The position numbers and the translations under genes were made by a program. Source: Capronia americana (taxonomy: Eukaryota; Ascomycota; Eurotiomycetes; Chaetothyriales; Herpotrichiellaceae). From it: a DNA stretch of 64,000 nucleotides. The notes under the pieces were generated by a model. It was not told the DNA's origin, did no database searches, and worked only from the letters and a program-made list of their open reading frames with translations. The stretch spans positions 682,001 through 746,000 of the forward strand of contig JADWQD010000003.1 in assembly GCA_016110215.1 (NCBI GenBank). Direction: 5' to 3'. Shown piece after piece: positions 1-11,372 of the stretch; position 1 is the first letter of the stretch; the number at the start of each line of letters is the position of its first letter.

Positions 1-155
1 GACGAGAAGAGAACGAGCATGTCATTGCATGAAGACTTTTGATGTGGTTTCAGTGGCCAAAGGCCGGCTCACGGCAGAGAGCCGGTGCCGTCTGTGGTCG
101 AAAAGTTTCTCTTGGAGGGTCATTATACTGTGTCAGGGCCAGTGGCACTCAGTTT

Positions 156-2207
156 TCAACCATGTTGTGCCGATGGCAGAATGGTCAGTTCCGTTTCAGA
201 TAGATTTTCACTTAACCGCGGCCGTAGCTCTTCATCAAGGTTGGCATCTCCGGCGGGCAAGATCCAGTAGGCTTTGTAGTAGAACAAAGAGCATACACAA
301 AGGAACACCAGAACCAATGCAGACTCTAGCATATGAGCGATCAGAGATTGCAGCACAATAACACCAACAAGGCCACAAAAGGCCAGGGGCCAGAAAATTG
401 CTCCGTAGCCAGCGTTGGTATGTCGCATATCGGCTCCCTGCAAGTGAGCTCTTCGGATCAGCAGCCCGAGCACTGTTACAAAATATACCATGTACTCCAT
501 CATGCCTGTTCTATATCGTCAGCAGGAGTGAAAGGCTGGGAACGAAGCTGTAAATTGAAGATTTATCTCATAATACCTTTGAATGTTAAGAGACGGCGGA
601 ATGAGCCGGCAAGCACATATACCGAAGCCAGGAGGCAATTCAACATCATTGCGTTCCTTGCAAATGTACGTCAGCCACAAATATCATAGCTGGAAGGATC
701 TGGGATGTGCCCACCGAGGAACATTATCATTCTCCTCGTCTCCGGCCGAAGAGACCCTGAGAGGTAGATACCTCGACAAACAGCCATAGAATGGAGATCT
801 GTGCCGTTCGGCCGCAGAACTCGCGCCGGCTTGTAGGAATGGTGGAAGGTATTGTCGATCGCCGGCGGCCTGGGTGAGCCGGCTAGTCGAAAATACATTG
901 GAGTTTAGTGAGCCCAAAGAGCACATACAGACCACCCAGGTGTAGAATAACACCCCTAGGCGTCCGAACACAATCTTCCCGAATTCCTGGAATAGGCACA
1001 TATTAGTTCTGACCGCCTGGTGGGTGCATCGCAAGATGGAATAATATTCATTTTCGAGACTCCTTTTCCCCTGATCATGGGTACAATTTCAGAGCAAAGC
1101 GAGAAATCGAGCTGACCTACCAAGGCCGGTGCGTCAGTTTCTTTCAAAGTCTCCGCAGGCACAGTAGTGTAGAGTGCAAGGTTAGCACATAGAAACAGGG
1201 TAATGATAAGGGACAAGGCAGCTTTGAGTACTCGAGGGAGCGTGATGTCAGGGTCTTGAATTTCGCCACCAACGAAGCCGAGCTGAACATTGTTAGAAAC
1301 TTCCCGCGAAGCATGAGTTTGAGGCATTTCTCACACTCTCCCACCCTCCTGTAGCAAATGCTGCCGCATAGATTGACTCCACAAACCCGCCAAAGGAAAC
1401 CCAGATTTCCGAGAACGCAGGTGGTGATATGATGCTGCCTTGCGCCTCGGTGACAGTGTGGTGTACTTGTGGATTCCCTGGAGCGGACTCTTGAGATGAG
1501 TCTGACCCAAAGAGAAACACAATCATGCCCGCAATGGGAATCGAGCAAAGACCGAAAACCTTGAGGCAAAGGAAGATATTCCCCATCCCTGTACCGATGC
1601 GAGTGCCCATGGAATTGAGCCAGGTTATGGCGGCAACGGCAAGGATGGCGGAAACTTTGAACACCCATGTAGGAATCGTCTGCTCGAACAGGATGGCCTT
1701 GAACAGGTACTCCGAGAAAACCAGGGAAACCATGCCTAAGGCAAGAGGTCTCGAGACGAATATCCACATCCAGGCGAAGAGGAAGCCGAATAGATCTCCA
1801 TAGAGAAACCTCAAGTACTCTTGAATACCTCCATTGAGTGGAACCAATCTCCCTAGAGTGGCAAATGACGCGGCACCTGTGGCTGCAATGATACCTGCCA
1901 CTATCCAGGCCAACATGGCGAGACCAGTCGAAGACACATGGGATCGTACAGCGGCGGGAGCTGAGAAAATGCCGGAGCCGATTTGAAGACCGACAACGAT
2001 GGCGAGCCCATGAATGAAGGTAAGCGAGCGCTGTTGATGGTCAGAAATTACACCCTGAGAGTTACTGTGCTCGTGGGAGGTCAAGGAGTCGTCGCTACTC
2101 TGGTCGCGTTGTTGTAGATAGACATCGGCCGGACGGAAACCAGGGTTGTCGTCTGCGGTATTCAGGCCTGCATCTCCAACTCTGTTATCCACGATTGTAG
2201 GATTCAT
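156..2207 (-). CDS. LAT-family amino acid permease
   Basis: Plasma-membrane amino acid transporter of the APC superfamily, L-type (LAT/Mup-like) branch. Five exons: 2207-1335, 1282-1121, 986-772, 656-577, 505-156, giving 559 residues with every junction in phase; introns are 52, 134, 115 and 71 bp. Seen in the sequence: a hydrophilic N-terminus of about 60 residues, then the TM1 signature around GLQIGSGIFSAPA, the motif GGWESLGFVGGE created across the first splice junction, FSTSRL..AAGDRQYLP in the third exon, and MMEYMVYFVTVLGLLI at the start of the last exon. These are hallmarks of LAT permeases, which usually have 12 membrane spans and 500-600 residues. Substrate cannot be read from the sequence; methionine or another neutral amino acid is a guess from relatives. 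Splice sites around 657-771 are the least certain part. Confidence 0.86.
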
Positions 2208-2730
2208 TACTGGCGGTGAGGTGTTACTAATCCACCAGATTGAAGATAAGGTGAAAATGAACGAAGGGAGAGGAGACTCATTTTACAAGGCTTCAGGTGC
2301 GCGCCTGCTCCGCCGCAGTCAGGTGTCAACCGAAAGACTCGCGGGCCCAATTTCCAGAGGATGGTGCATCATGAAGCGGCTTTTCATTTCGACTGCCGCA
2401 AGCGGGCGGTTCTGGCTGCTGTATCACCTTGAATTTCCTTTCGTTCGTTTCGTTGCCTCCTGGGTGAGATTTTGCGCAAGTCGAACGGAATGCTCTACCG
2501 TATTATTTTAGGCAAACTTCCCCCCATTTTAGTCCTTGATCACTCTGAACTCACCGCCCTCTCAGCTTTCCCGAAGCAGTGTTTTCGGATACAAGCTCCA
2601 GCTCGCGTAACTAGGCGCTGAGGCCGTCTCATCTCTGTAGCTCATTTCGGTAGTGTTGCTGGAAATGTCCTATGGGGAAGCAGGCTTCGAGGGCTTAGAT
2701 CTCTTCCACAAGGACAATGACCTCTGGGGC
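2208..2730. other. Intergenic, permease 5' side
   Basis: The 523 bp between the permease start and the stop of the upstream bZIP-like gene, both on the minus strand. It should hold the permease promoter. I see no recognisable gene, repeat or strong regulatory motif. Confidence 0.5.
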
Positions 2731-4427
2731 TCACTGTTCATCCAAGTCTGTCACAGGATTTGAGAACCAATCCCATACGGTGACTCCGCCGATTCCACAA
2801 GCTCGGTCAAGCCACAGGAAGCCTCCTAAAAGCCGCCTCAGCTGGAACCAGGAAGAGATGCCCGCTGCGGCCGCATATGTTCTCAGTCTGTCTGAGAAGA
2901 AGCGTGTCCTCGCCCAGTCCGCTGGTAGACAGGCCATTGCCCCAATCATGGAAACCCAAACCAGAAACGGACGCCCGTCACCCACATGCTGCGCATCCAA
3001 CATACCTAGCGATGCCATGAGCCGATCAAGTAGAACGTCCAACGGCTCCCGGTTCGGCAAGGGGTAGATAACACAATGCGTGAAGATCAAAGTCGTCGTC
3101 CAGCAGAGCTGTTCTTCAATCGAGTTACCAATGCACGTGTATGCCAACAGGCGATGCTCAATTGTATCTCGGAGGACCGCAAGGTCTTGTATCAATGGCG
3201 TGGAGGGTTGGTGTGCCATTGATCCCGTCTCCATTTGACCCTGCACGTTTTGGATCCAGGAACAATAAATGCTTATGTCGGAGAGAATGTCCAAGAGGGG
3301 CGTGTAATCAGATATCCGCGGGAGAGCTTGAACGAACTTGTCTCGCACGTCTCGCTCCAGCCCTCCTCTTGAAGAAGCGATCTTCTCGGTCAGGAAACGC
3401 CATCTAACCGACGGGATGTCCGCCCACGGCCGATTTAAGGTCTTTGCACTTTCTAGGAGGTCAAACTGGTACAGCGCCTCGGCGAACCCTGGTGTCTCAA
3501 TCCCCGCATTGGCCAGTCCACTCCTCGACCGGATAATCTGTTGCATGGCCATGCAGTGCACGTGATTGCTTTGATGTTGACCCCAGAGGTTGAGGAATTG
3601 AAGACCGAGGGGAAAGGGCGGCTCGAAAAGACCGAAGGTGCCTGGTAGTGGCGTGATACTGGTGCTGGGGCTCTGTTTAGCCAGGGACATGACTGCGAAG
3701 AGTACCTCGTCACTGGAGATGTGACTTTCCGGTTTTCTCGAGACTGCATTGGTGGAAGTTGTGGAGGAAGCGTTGATGCCGAGCCGAACTTGTTTGATCA
3801 CGGCGTTGGCATGCCGGAGTCGGATAGTTGTGTAATCCCGACCGCTCAGATATTCAAGATCCAGGCAGGTGGCAAGGATAATGGAGTGGCGCATCACGGG
3901 GGCCTCGAGCATGCGCCTGGTCCAAAGGTCGCACAACGCCAGAGCGACGGCTGACGGGTTTGAATGGCCCCAGTGCGAGGGGTGGCATGGTTTGGGCCAT
4001 AATTTATCTCTAGCTGCGATCGATTCCGTAATGTCAGCCCGGTCATCATTGGCAGGTGGACAGGTCTGGTCATCAGATCATACCGAAGAACAGAATGTCC
4101 CATTCGAGAGCACTGAGAGAACCGCCCGGGGAGATCGGGTAAGTCGGACTGGGGGTCACAACAAGGGGGGCTTCTGTTTGCTTCAAATGGTCTCCCTTGG
4201 TCGCATATGCGCCGTGGCTGGGCAGAATTGATGCCAACTGCGCGTGAAGCTTCCGCGTTCCTTCCCCCGTCAGTACCTGAAGCGAAGAAGGTCGGCGAGC
4301 AGCTCGACGTACGGCGTGCTCGCTGATTGATGCGATTTTGAAGCTGTTTTCGCCTTTTTGGGTCCGACAGTCCCGTCCAGTCTTCTTCTCTGTTCTCAAA
4401 TGTGGATGATAGCGCCGGTCCCTCCAT
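2731..4427 (-). CDS. bZIP-like transcription regulator
   Basis: Probable nuclear DNA-binding regulator. Exons 4427-4313, 4260-4084 and 4013-2731 give 524 residues; introns are 52 and 70 bp. The N-terminus reads DWTGLSDPKRRKQLQNRINQ followed by RARRTRKLHAQL; the first splice rebuilds a continuous basic region. This is the basic-region signature of a large ascomycete bZIP-type family (DWTG..DP..RR..QNR.NQRA.R). No clear leucine heptads follow. The long C-terminal exon has no DUF3425 signature; instead it has FLVWVSMIGAMA and a final RRLLGGFLWLDRAC, a pattern familiar from C-terminal domains of fungal Zn2Cys6 regulators. It is divergent from the SDR gene at 4871 with 443 bp between them, so it may regulate that gene; this is inference. 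The start is the first ATG; an upstream GTG in frame was not used. Confidence 0.72.
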
Positions 4428-4870
4428 GCCGCCGATGAATTCTAGTTGTCGAAGCACACTTGTTCGGTACTGCGTAGAGATGCAAACATGGTGACAACAG
4501 TGAGCAGAACTATGACTTGTGCCCAGTCCATCCGAGGCTCAGGCCAGACACGGCACAGCCAATTGGAGGTGAAAGCGAACTGACAGGGGTGTCAGCCAGC
4601 GGCATAATGGTCCACAGCCTTGCATGATCTCCGCATCAAGCAACGGGCTTTGGGCCTTTCATGTCGACCTGATGCAAGACCATCGGACAAATTTGATGGT
4701 TGATTTCAAAGCAATGTCTGTACGAGTAACGTGGCCGGCCGAAAGACGAAGAAGCGCAACAGTCTCCAGGTAGGGTATATAGCGACAACCCCTTGAGAAA
4801 ATATAGTCCAGAAATCCGAGTCTAGAGACCAGAGTCCAGAAATCAACCACGATCAAATCCATTCGAAACG
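4428..4870. promoter_or_regulatory. Shared divergent promoter, bZIP-like / SDR
   Basis: A 443 bp bidirectional intergenic region. A TATATAG element lies at about 4776-4782, roughly 90 bp before the SDR start codon and oriented toward it. No other motif is claimed. Confidence 0.5.
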
Positions 4871-5689
4871 ATGACTTCTTCCGACACAGCCTCACTTGCG
4901 GGCAAGACCGCCCTGATCACCGGCGGCAGTCGAGGCATCGGTGCTGGCATCGCCTTCCAGTTTGCCAAGAAGGGCATTATGGGCATTGCGGTGACCTATG
5001 CCAACAGTCCGGAAGCCGCCGAGGAAACCCTGGCCACCTGTCGCAAGCTAGGCGTGCAGAAGACCGTCGCAATACATGCCGACCTCCTCGACGCTCAAAT
5101 CGGGCCCAACCTGATCCCCAAGGTGCTCGCCGGCCTGGACACCAACACGCTTGATATTGTCGTCAACAACGCCGCCGTCGTCGACCTCACCCTGATGGAA
5201 CCTTTCGAAGGTATCACTCTCGACGCTTTCTCGAAAGCAATGCAAGGCCATGTCTTCGGCATGATCAGCATTATCCGAGCCGCATTGCCCCATCTGCCTC
5301 CACGGGGCGGCCGGGTCATCAACATCTCGAGCGTTCGGTCTAAAACAGCCAACGACGACCCGATGATGATATACGGTGCCACCAAGGCAGCGGTGGACAG
5401 CATCACGAGGTCGCTTGCTCTGGTATACGGAATCAAGACTGGGGCGACATTCAACTCTGTCAGTGTTGGATCAACACTAACCGATGCGATGAAGAAAGTC
5501 ATGGAGATGGTCGGCCCGGTTGTGGAGCAAGAGGGCATATCTCATTATACGACTGAGAAGCGGATGGGCCTGCCGGAGGATGTCGCGTTCGTTGTCGGAT
5601 TTCTCGCCAGCGAGGAAGGTCGTTGGATCAATGGGAGTCATGTAGCTGCAAACGGTGGCAGCAGAGACTTGCTTGCGCTCCAGGGATGA
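4871..5689 (+). CDS. SDR-family NAD(P)-dependent oxidoreductase
   Basis: Classical short-chain dehydrogenase/reductase of 272 residues, a normal length for the family, with no intron. The cofactor motif TGGSRGIG is at residues 17-24, NNAA near 98, catalytic serine in NISS (Ser154), and the catalytic YGATK pair Tyr168/Lys172. The residue after the first beta strand region (VTYANS) contains no acidic residue in the usual NAD position, which leans toward NADP(H); that is inference. The C-terminus ends in the common SDR pattern of a glycine-rich loop (NGSHVAANGGSRD). Members of this group reduce ketones or oxidise alcohols, often in secondary metabolism or detoxification; the substrate is unknown. 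It shares a promoter region with the bZIP-like gene. The start ATG follows an AACG context 90 bp from a TATA-like element. Confidence 0.9.
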   Translation: MTSSDTASLAGKTALITGGSRGIGAGIAFQFAKKGIMGIAVTYANSPEAAEETLATCRKLGVQKTVAIHADLLDAQIGPNLIPKVLAGLDTNTLDIVVNNAAVVDLTLMEPFEGITLDAFSKAMQGHVFGMISIIRAALPHLPPRGGRVINISSVRSKTANDDPMMIYGATKAAVDSITRSLALVYGIKTGATFNSVSVGSTLTDAMKKVMEMVGPVVEQEGISHYTTEKRMGLPEDVAFVVGFLASEEGRWINGSHVAANGGSRDLLALQG

Positions 5690-6359
5690 AGCGTATAGTA
5701 TCGGTACGGCTTGGAACCCGTAGTCCGGGAGGTGTAGCCTTGTAACGATGGACTTGCAAATGCCGTTGCCTACCGCATATGTCCTACTCATCTGCATCGC
5801 ACGAGGCCCGGAGAAGTGGCAATGTGATAGGAAGCAGGCTAGATCATTTATCAGCTTTGAAAACGACGATTGGCAGAGCGAATACATATGAAGAAATGGC
5901 CCTCACGGTCTCAGGATGTGCCACGCGCGTCGCCGGATCGCAAGTTCCTTGACTTCATCGCTGCGGCAAAAGGCGGGAGATACAACGCAAGGCAAGTGGA
6001 AACGTGACAAGTTTCGATTCAACCATTGCCCACGAGCAGATCCACCGGCAATATGAAATCCGTCCGCCAGGCAAGCTCCCTCCAAGCTTTTGGTACAAAG
6101 ACATATTAGATACTCAATCCGCACGACTGATCACCATACCCACGGTGGAGTCGTACCTATGGCAGCCGGGATTGCCTTTCTCCTTTCAGCGGCAGTGCTG
6201 AACTGATATTGACGACATTGTTACATTGCAAGGCTCGGTTTTGCAAGCAGCTACCTCAACGGGGTTAGAATGGATGATTCGCAGGGTTTGAGACAGCGAC
6301 GACTTCCACTGCCCGCTTGGCCAACGCCCTGAAGAATCGGCATTGTTGTTTGCCAGATT
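5690..6359. other. Intergenic between convergent genes
   Basis: 670 bp between the SDR stop and the RBM25-like stop, the shared 3' region. Short open frames here look random; I see no gene. Confidence 0.5.
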
Positions 6360-8767
6360 TCAAGCTGCCAGGCCTCTCTTCTCAGATTCGGAGAAGAAAA
6401 TGAGCATGCGCCACAGCTTTCGAACCAGCACTTCGGCTTCTTCGTCGAGTGCCTGTTGTATAGTCAGTTACCATGTTCTGCTTCCGATGGATAAGGATGA
6501 TTTGCACTTACCCCTTCCAGCTGTCCCACTAGATCCTGCGGCTTGCCTCTTGTGGTCAAGGCGTTGACGACCACGTCTACGAGCATCTGCTCCTGCACAC
6601 CCAGATACTCGACGATCTTCTTCTCGACGAATGGCTTCAATCGTTCTTCAATCACACTCTCGTCCACAAACTCCCACTTGACCTCCCAAGCCCACAGTCC
6701 TGCCTTGTCGTTCGGGATATCAGCGGCAAGCTGTCGAGCCGCTTGAGCACGCTCTTCTTCAGACATCCCTGCACTGGTCGATGCATCATATTCAATGGGT
6801 ATCAGTGTCCTCCGACCGCCAGACTTGGACTCTTCCTCTTCGTCCTCAAGCAGGCCTTCCACTTCTGCAACTGTGCGCTTGGTCGCCTGTGATGCATTCT
6901 GTGCCGCAGCCTTCTGCGCCGCAGCCGCTCCCAAGGACAACTTGAAGCGCGCAGGCCCGGGGCGCTGTTCTCGAGAATCATCCTCCTCTCGTTCTGGCTC
7001 GCGACTGAACATCTCCGCCTCCTGCCTGGAGAAAAAGTCATCGGCCATCGCACCAGCTCTTTGCCGTTGATGTAGTTCCCGGGCTCGCTCGCGCTGCTCC
7101 GCGGCACGATCCGCATCGTCATTAGCGATTTCGTGCTGCCGGAAGCTCGCACGATTGCGGATCCAGTTGCTGCGATCGGCGTAGTATTCCTCGACCTTGC
7201 GCGCTGCCTCGATATCGTCATTCCACTCGTGCAGCCTTTTTCGCATGGTCTCCTTTTCTTCATTGCTGCGAGATGCTTCGTCCTTGTCGCGAGTTTTCTC
7301 TCGCTCCACAGCCGCAGTTCTTGATCTTTCTCGGTTGAGCCATCGGCGCTCTTGATCCAGAAACTGCTTTTCGAGTTCCGCATCTCTTTTCTCCTTCCGT
7401 CGTCGCTCGAGTTCTCCGTCGCTGGCGTCGGTGTCCTCGTCTTCGAATGCAGACGCGCCACTGACAGCCGTCCCATTCACGAACGTGACACCTTTCTGGT
7501 AATCTCGGGGAATCTGTACCCCGAAGCCCTTGGGACCGGCTGGTGCTCCTCTTGGGCCAGACGGAATTCCATTGCTGCCAGCTGGTCCAGCAGGCGCTGA
7601 GGGTGGAGGCGAAGCTAGACGATTGTGTCGCTCGCCATTCATCATGCGGCTGCGCTCTTGCTGCTCCATCTCTTCTTCTCTCTTTAGTCGCTCCAGATCA
7701 CGCCGATTGCTGCGGTCACGAAACGCTGCGATTTCCTTTGCCACAGTCTCTCGCATTTCTGCTGGAATGTCGGATAATTCGTCGTCGATCGCTATGGGAA
7801 TGGTGACCACCTCGCCGTTGGCGTCGACTTTGGTACCGTCCGCCATGTTTAGATCGCCGTCGCGGTCAATATTTGACAAGTCATCCTTTTGTGTCGGCAC
7901 CGACGGGTTGCAGAGGTCATTCAGAACAGCGTCTAATGCCTCTCGAGCGTGATCGAGTCGCATCTGTGCCGCGTCGGTATCTTTCCCCCCCTGCGATTCC
8001 GCCCACTGTTCAATATAGGTCAATGTATTGTCATCCGTAACGATCTGTGGCCGTGTCAGCAAGTGTCTCTCTCCGCAGAAGGGATTTTGGCGTACCATCA
8101 GTTTCGACATTTCGACTTGAGGATCCTCATCTGTCTTCGCTTCACCTAGAGCTTGCCGCTTGACTGGAACCTCAACATTCCTTAGTACTTCTATGGCAGT
8201 ACTGAGGCTTTCGGGGTCTTCGTACTCTGCGAAACCAAACTTGCAAGGCTTGCCATCGGCATCCGTAGCGCGGATCCATCTCCGTAGACTTCCTGCAGCA
8301 TTCAAGATTCTCTCGATCCCTTCATCGCCCCCAGCACCCTCGGTGATGCCGCCGACGAAGATGGTCTTAATGATTTCTTCTTTGGTCGGTGGCTGTATCT
8401 GCATAATGCGGTCTCTTTCTCCACGGAAATCCGACCGTTCTCCACCGCCCAGTCCAGTCCGTCTACCGCCTCTTTCACGATCCTCGCGTCCGCTTCGTTC
8501 GTCCGGTTTCGACGGACCTGACGTGCCCAAGCGTATGACTGGGGCGGAGAAGTTGATGTTCGGCATATTGGGTGGCGGTTGGAAATTGGGTGGAAAGCCA
8601 GGTCTTCCTGGTTGATGCGCCTCTTGCTGTTGTATGCCGGGCGGAGCGCCCATGCCCGGAGCTGCCATACCAGGAGGTGGTCCCATTCCCGGTGGTGCTC
8701 CCGGGAAGCCGCCATAGTCTCCGGGTGCGCCGTATTGTCCTGGCGCCTGGTAGGGTGGATTGAACAT
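6360..8767 (-). CDS. RBM25-like splicing factor (RRM + PWI)
   Basis: Nuclear pre-mRNA splicing factor of the RBM25 / U1 snRNP-associated family. Exon 1 runs 8767-6512 and exon 2 6452-6360; the 59-bp intron has a textbook GTAAGT donor. Product 782 residues. Order: Pro/Gly/Met-rich N-terminus (1-75), RG/RD/RE-rich stretch, one RRM at about 135-215 with RNP2-like TIFVGGI and RNP1-like CKFGFAEYED, a long charged Arg/Glu/Asp coiled-coil region (about 330-600), and a C-terminal PWI domain. The PWI domain is completed only by exon 2, which encodes ALDEEAEVLVRKLWRMLIFF; without splicing the PWI helix would be lost. RRM plus C-terminal PWI is diagnostic of this family, which recruits U1 snRNP and affects 5' splice-site choice. 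The first ATG is used; an in-frame TTG upstream is ignored. Confidence 0.9.
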
Positions 8768-11372
8768 TTTGGGCAACAGGTGAGGCTACTCGGGAGGTAA
8801 AGGCGCGGTCAGAGTTATTCGGATGAGAGGTCAGCTGGAAATTTTCGCCATAAATTCTCGCAGACAGACGGGTGCATGGGTAGAGACACAACGATCTGGC
8901 TGATGCGATGGTTCCCAGGTCACCTGGTCGCTACTTTTCGCTCATCAAACACGCGCATGGAAAAGTGGTTAATTAAATCGAAAGATGCGCGGCGTCGGAT
9001 TAATGTTCATCCGGGACGTTGTTCTGGTGTGAAAATCACTAGCCGCGTATCATTGTCACAACATCGCTCATTAAGAGTTGAGAGTTGCATTGCCAGGTTA
9101 GCTGTGCTCGCTAGGATTTGTGACGAACATCCGTGGAGTGGAATGAGCTGGTATCAAGTTACGATCGAACTGAGTATGCCATGATCTCTGAGCTTCGGAA
9201 GGGCGAAAATCAATGATCTCCATCACGTTCTTCGGCGTCAACCGGACGGTGTGTGACTTGGTGGTCGACATGAGCAAAACCAAGTCCGCTATAAGCGTAT
9301 CAAGGTCGCATTAGATTTTGCAGTTCCGGTCAGTACAAGGCAGTCTCCGAAGTATGATCTGATGTCAGGCTGCATTTGTACCCAAGACGAACGGACGGCC
9401 TCCTTGATTTTAAATCTAGCTAGTCTCTCTCGGTCTCGTGCAAAACCTCTGCATAGCCGAGATAAAGCCCACCGTGCATTTTTGTCGATCAGCTTGTCAT
9501 GGCCAAACTTCCCTCTTTAAGAAATGTTCGATGAGGTACACGCAAGACTGGTTCGAGCGATGACCACTACAAGCATGGAACTAGATTCAGAGGGCGATGA
9601 ACATGCAGCACCCACCGCTCACCAAAGGGGAATGAGAGCGCTTGATCAGAAGCTGGGTGGCTGGCAACACTCATACCCATCTTCGAACGGAGGGGACGAG
9701 ACACTCAATTCATCTCCTTCTAAAATAGCCCAAGACCGGGAGGCTACGTAGACGAGGCTGGCAAAGGGGGTTGATGATTATCATGGGTCGGTGGTGGATG
9801 AACCTATGGTACCGTGCAGGAACTGTTTCCGATATTGAGGTATGGAGGGTAAAGCTGGAAGAACTCTGGATGGAGGAATGCGGCCAACAATAGTGAAAGT
9901 ATCTCTCCGGCTGTGGTCGTATACAGAGTCGGATTCTTGAGAATATCGGACTTGTCAACGCTGTTGGCCTGTGAACATCTGAGGTGATCCTTTTGTCTAA
10001 TCCGAGTAAGAGGAGGGATCGCCGTCTGTTTCTAACTCTCAGTGGATGTGTGGATGCTTTCTCAGTATTAGTCAGAACGCTTGAATGGTATGAAATAGGC
10101 AAGGCTCATGAAGCTCACCTTGCAGATCGGGACAAGCAGACTCAGAATAATTGTGGTTGAGGTGGGGCAAGCCGAAGGGAAGCTGGAGCAGTTCCAATCT
10201 CAACACCTCTTCCTTCACCAGGGAATGCGAAGCCTGTCCAGGGTTCATGGAACAAATGGCACATCTGACCAGTCGAGGTGCTTCTTCGCACTTGTCTGGG
10301 GTAAAGTTCCCCTGAATCTCACAAACAAGGTACCCGTTCCATGACAGGAGCGGTGCGAAGACGGCGCGCAGTCTGCAAGGCGGCCTCTGACAGCATCGCA
10401 TTGACCTGTTGACAGATGCCTTTGTCGTGTCGCTTGAGCGGTCCGAGACTGAATTATGCAAGCAGGGAACCTGCTGAAATCGCCAGGCAAATTTTTCACT
10501 CTCGTGTTCGTCGCTGTTTCTGGAATTGGCGCTCCACCGGCTGACAAGTCCGGGGGCTAGGAGTGAGCCTCGACAAGGCCAAACAAGCCACCCAGAGCCA
10601 CCCAGCTGCGACGGGTTTAGGGCAGCGACAGCCGAGACCCTCCCCCACAGCTCGGCAACTCCCTGAAGTTACGGTCAGTGGCTGGATTCGAGGAGCACCA
10701 TCAGGAGGCTATCAGGAAGTTAGATGTTCAACGTCATGATTTCTTTGTTCGGTGGGATGCAGTGTTGGTAGGTCCACTGTGCAGGCCTCTCAAACATCTG
10801 GCATGAAGCTTGATGGTGCCTCGATGGGTAAGCATCCGAGAGAATATCCATCCGTGGCAGAGGCACACATTGGCCGTTGGGCACGCCCTCGTGAGATGCG
10901 GTGCTTTCTGAGCACGCCAAAAAGCAGCCTAGGGAGGCATAGCCGCTTAACTAAGGCGGTGGTGGCGTAGCCAGTGACTTGTCGATACCAGGGCTTTTTC
11001 GAGGCACTATGCAGCGCTTCTCCGGGCGAGCCAGGGGGCAATAATACGGGTTGGGGTAGCATTCGAGGCGATTCCCTCCCCGCTTTCCTGCCTTAGAGCC
11101 CAACCACCATCTCCCATCCGCCTGCCTCGAACCTCCTCACCCCTGCGGGCCGGAATGCCGTTGCACAGAAGCAGCCCTCATCGTAAAGACGCTGCCAGTT
11201 CTGAGACCATCGCGGGACCCATATTCCGTTAATCAGAGTTCGTGGCAGTCTGGGGGCCATTGTGACATGCCATTCGTCGTTTGCCCTTCCCCGGGTCGCA
11301 CAGAGCATCCCTTGTCGCAACAGTGCGCATCCTGTAGCTGCGATGGTGCGGTGGAATAGGCTCTGAGTGGAG
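8768..11372. other. 2.6 kb gene-poor divergent region
   Basis: The longest gene-free interval in the window, between the divergent RBM25-like and AlcR-like genes. Open frames exist (for example 9524-9751 plus and 10072-10461 minus) but have no recognisable domain and no neighbouring exons that join in frame. It may contain a long 5' UTR or regulatory DNA for the transcription factor. No repeat or transposon relic was recognised. Confidence 0.45.

Noticed and set aside
6464..6511. Unspliced C-terminus of the RBM25-like protein (ends ...EAEHGN)
   Set aside because: It would cut the PWI domain short; splicing restores the conserved final helix.
9524..9751. 75-codon open frame on the plus strand
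   Set aside because: No domain, no neighbouring in-frame exon and no promoter feature.
10072..10461. 129-codon open frame on the minus strand in the gene-poor gap
   Set aside because: Composition gives no recognisable family; it begins from a non-ATG or weak start.
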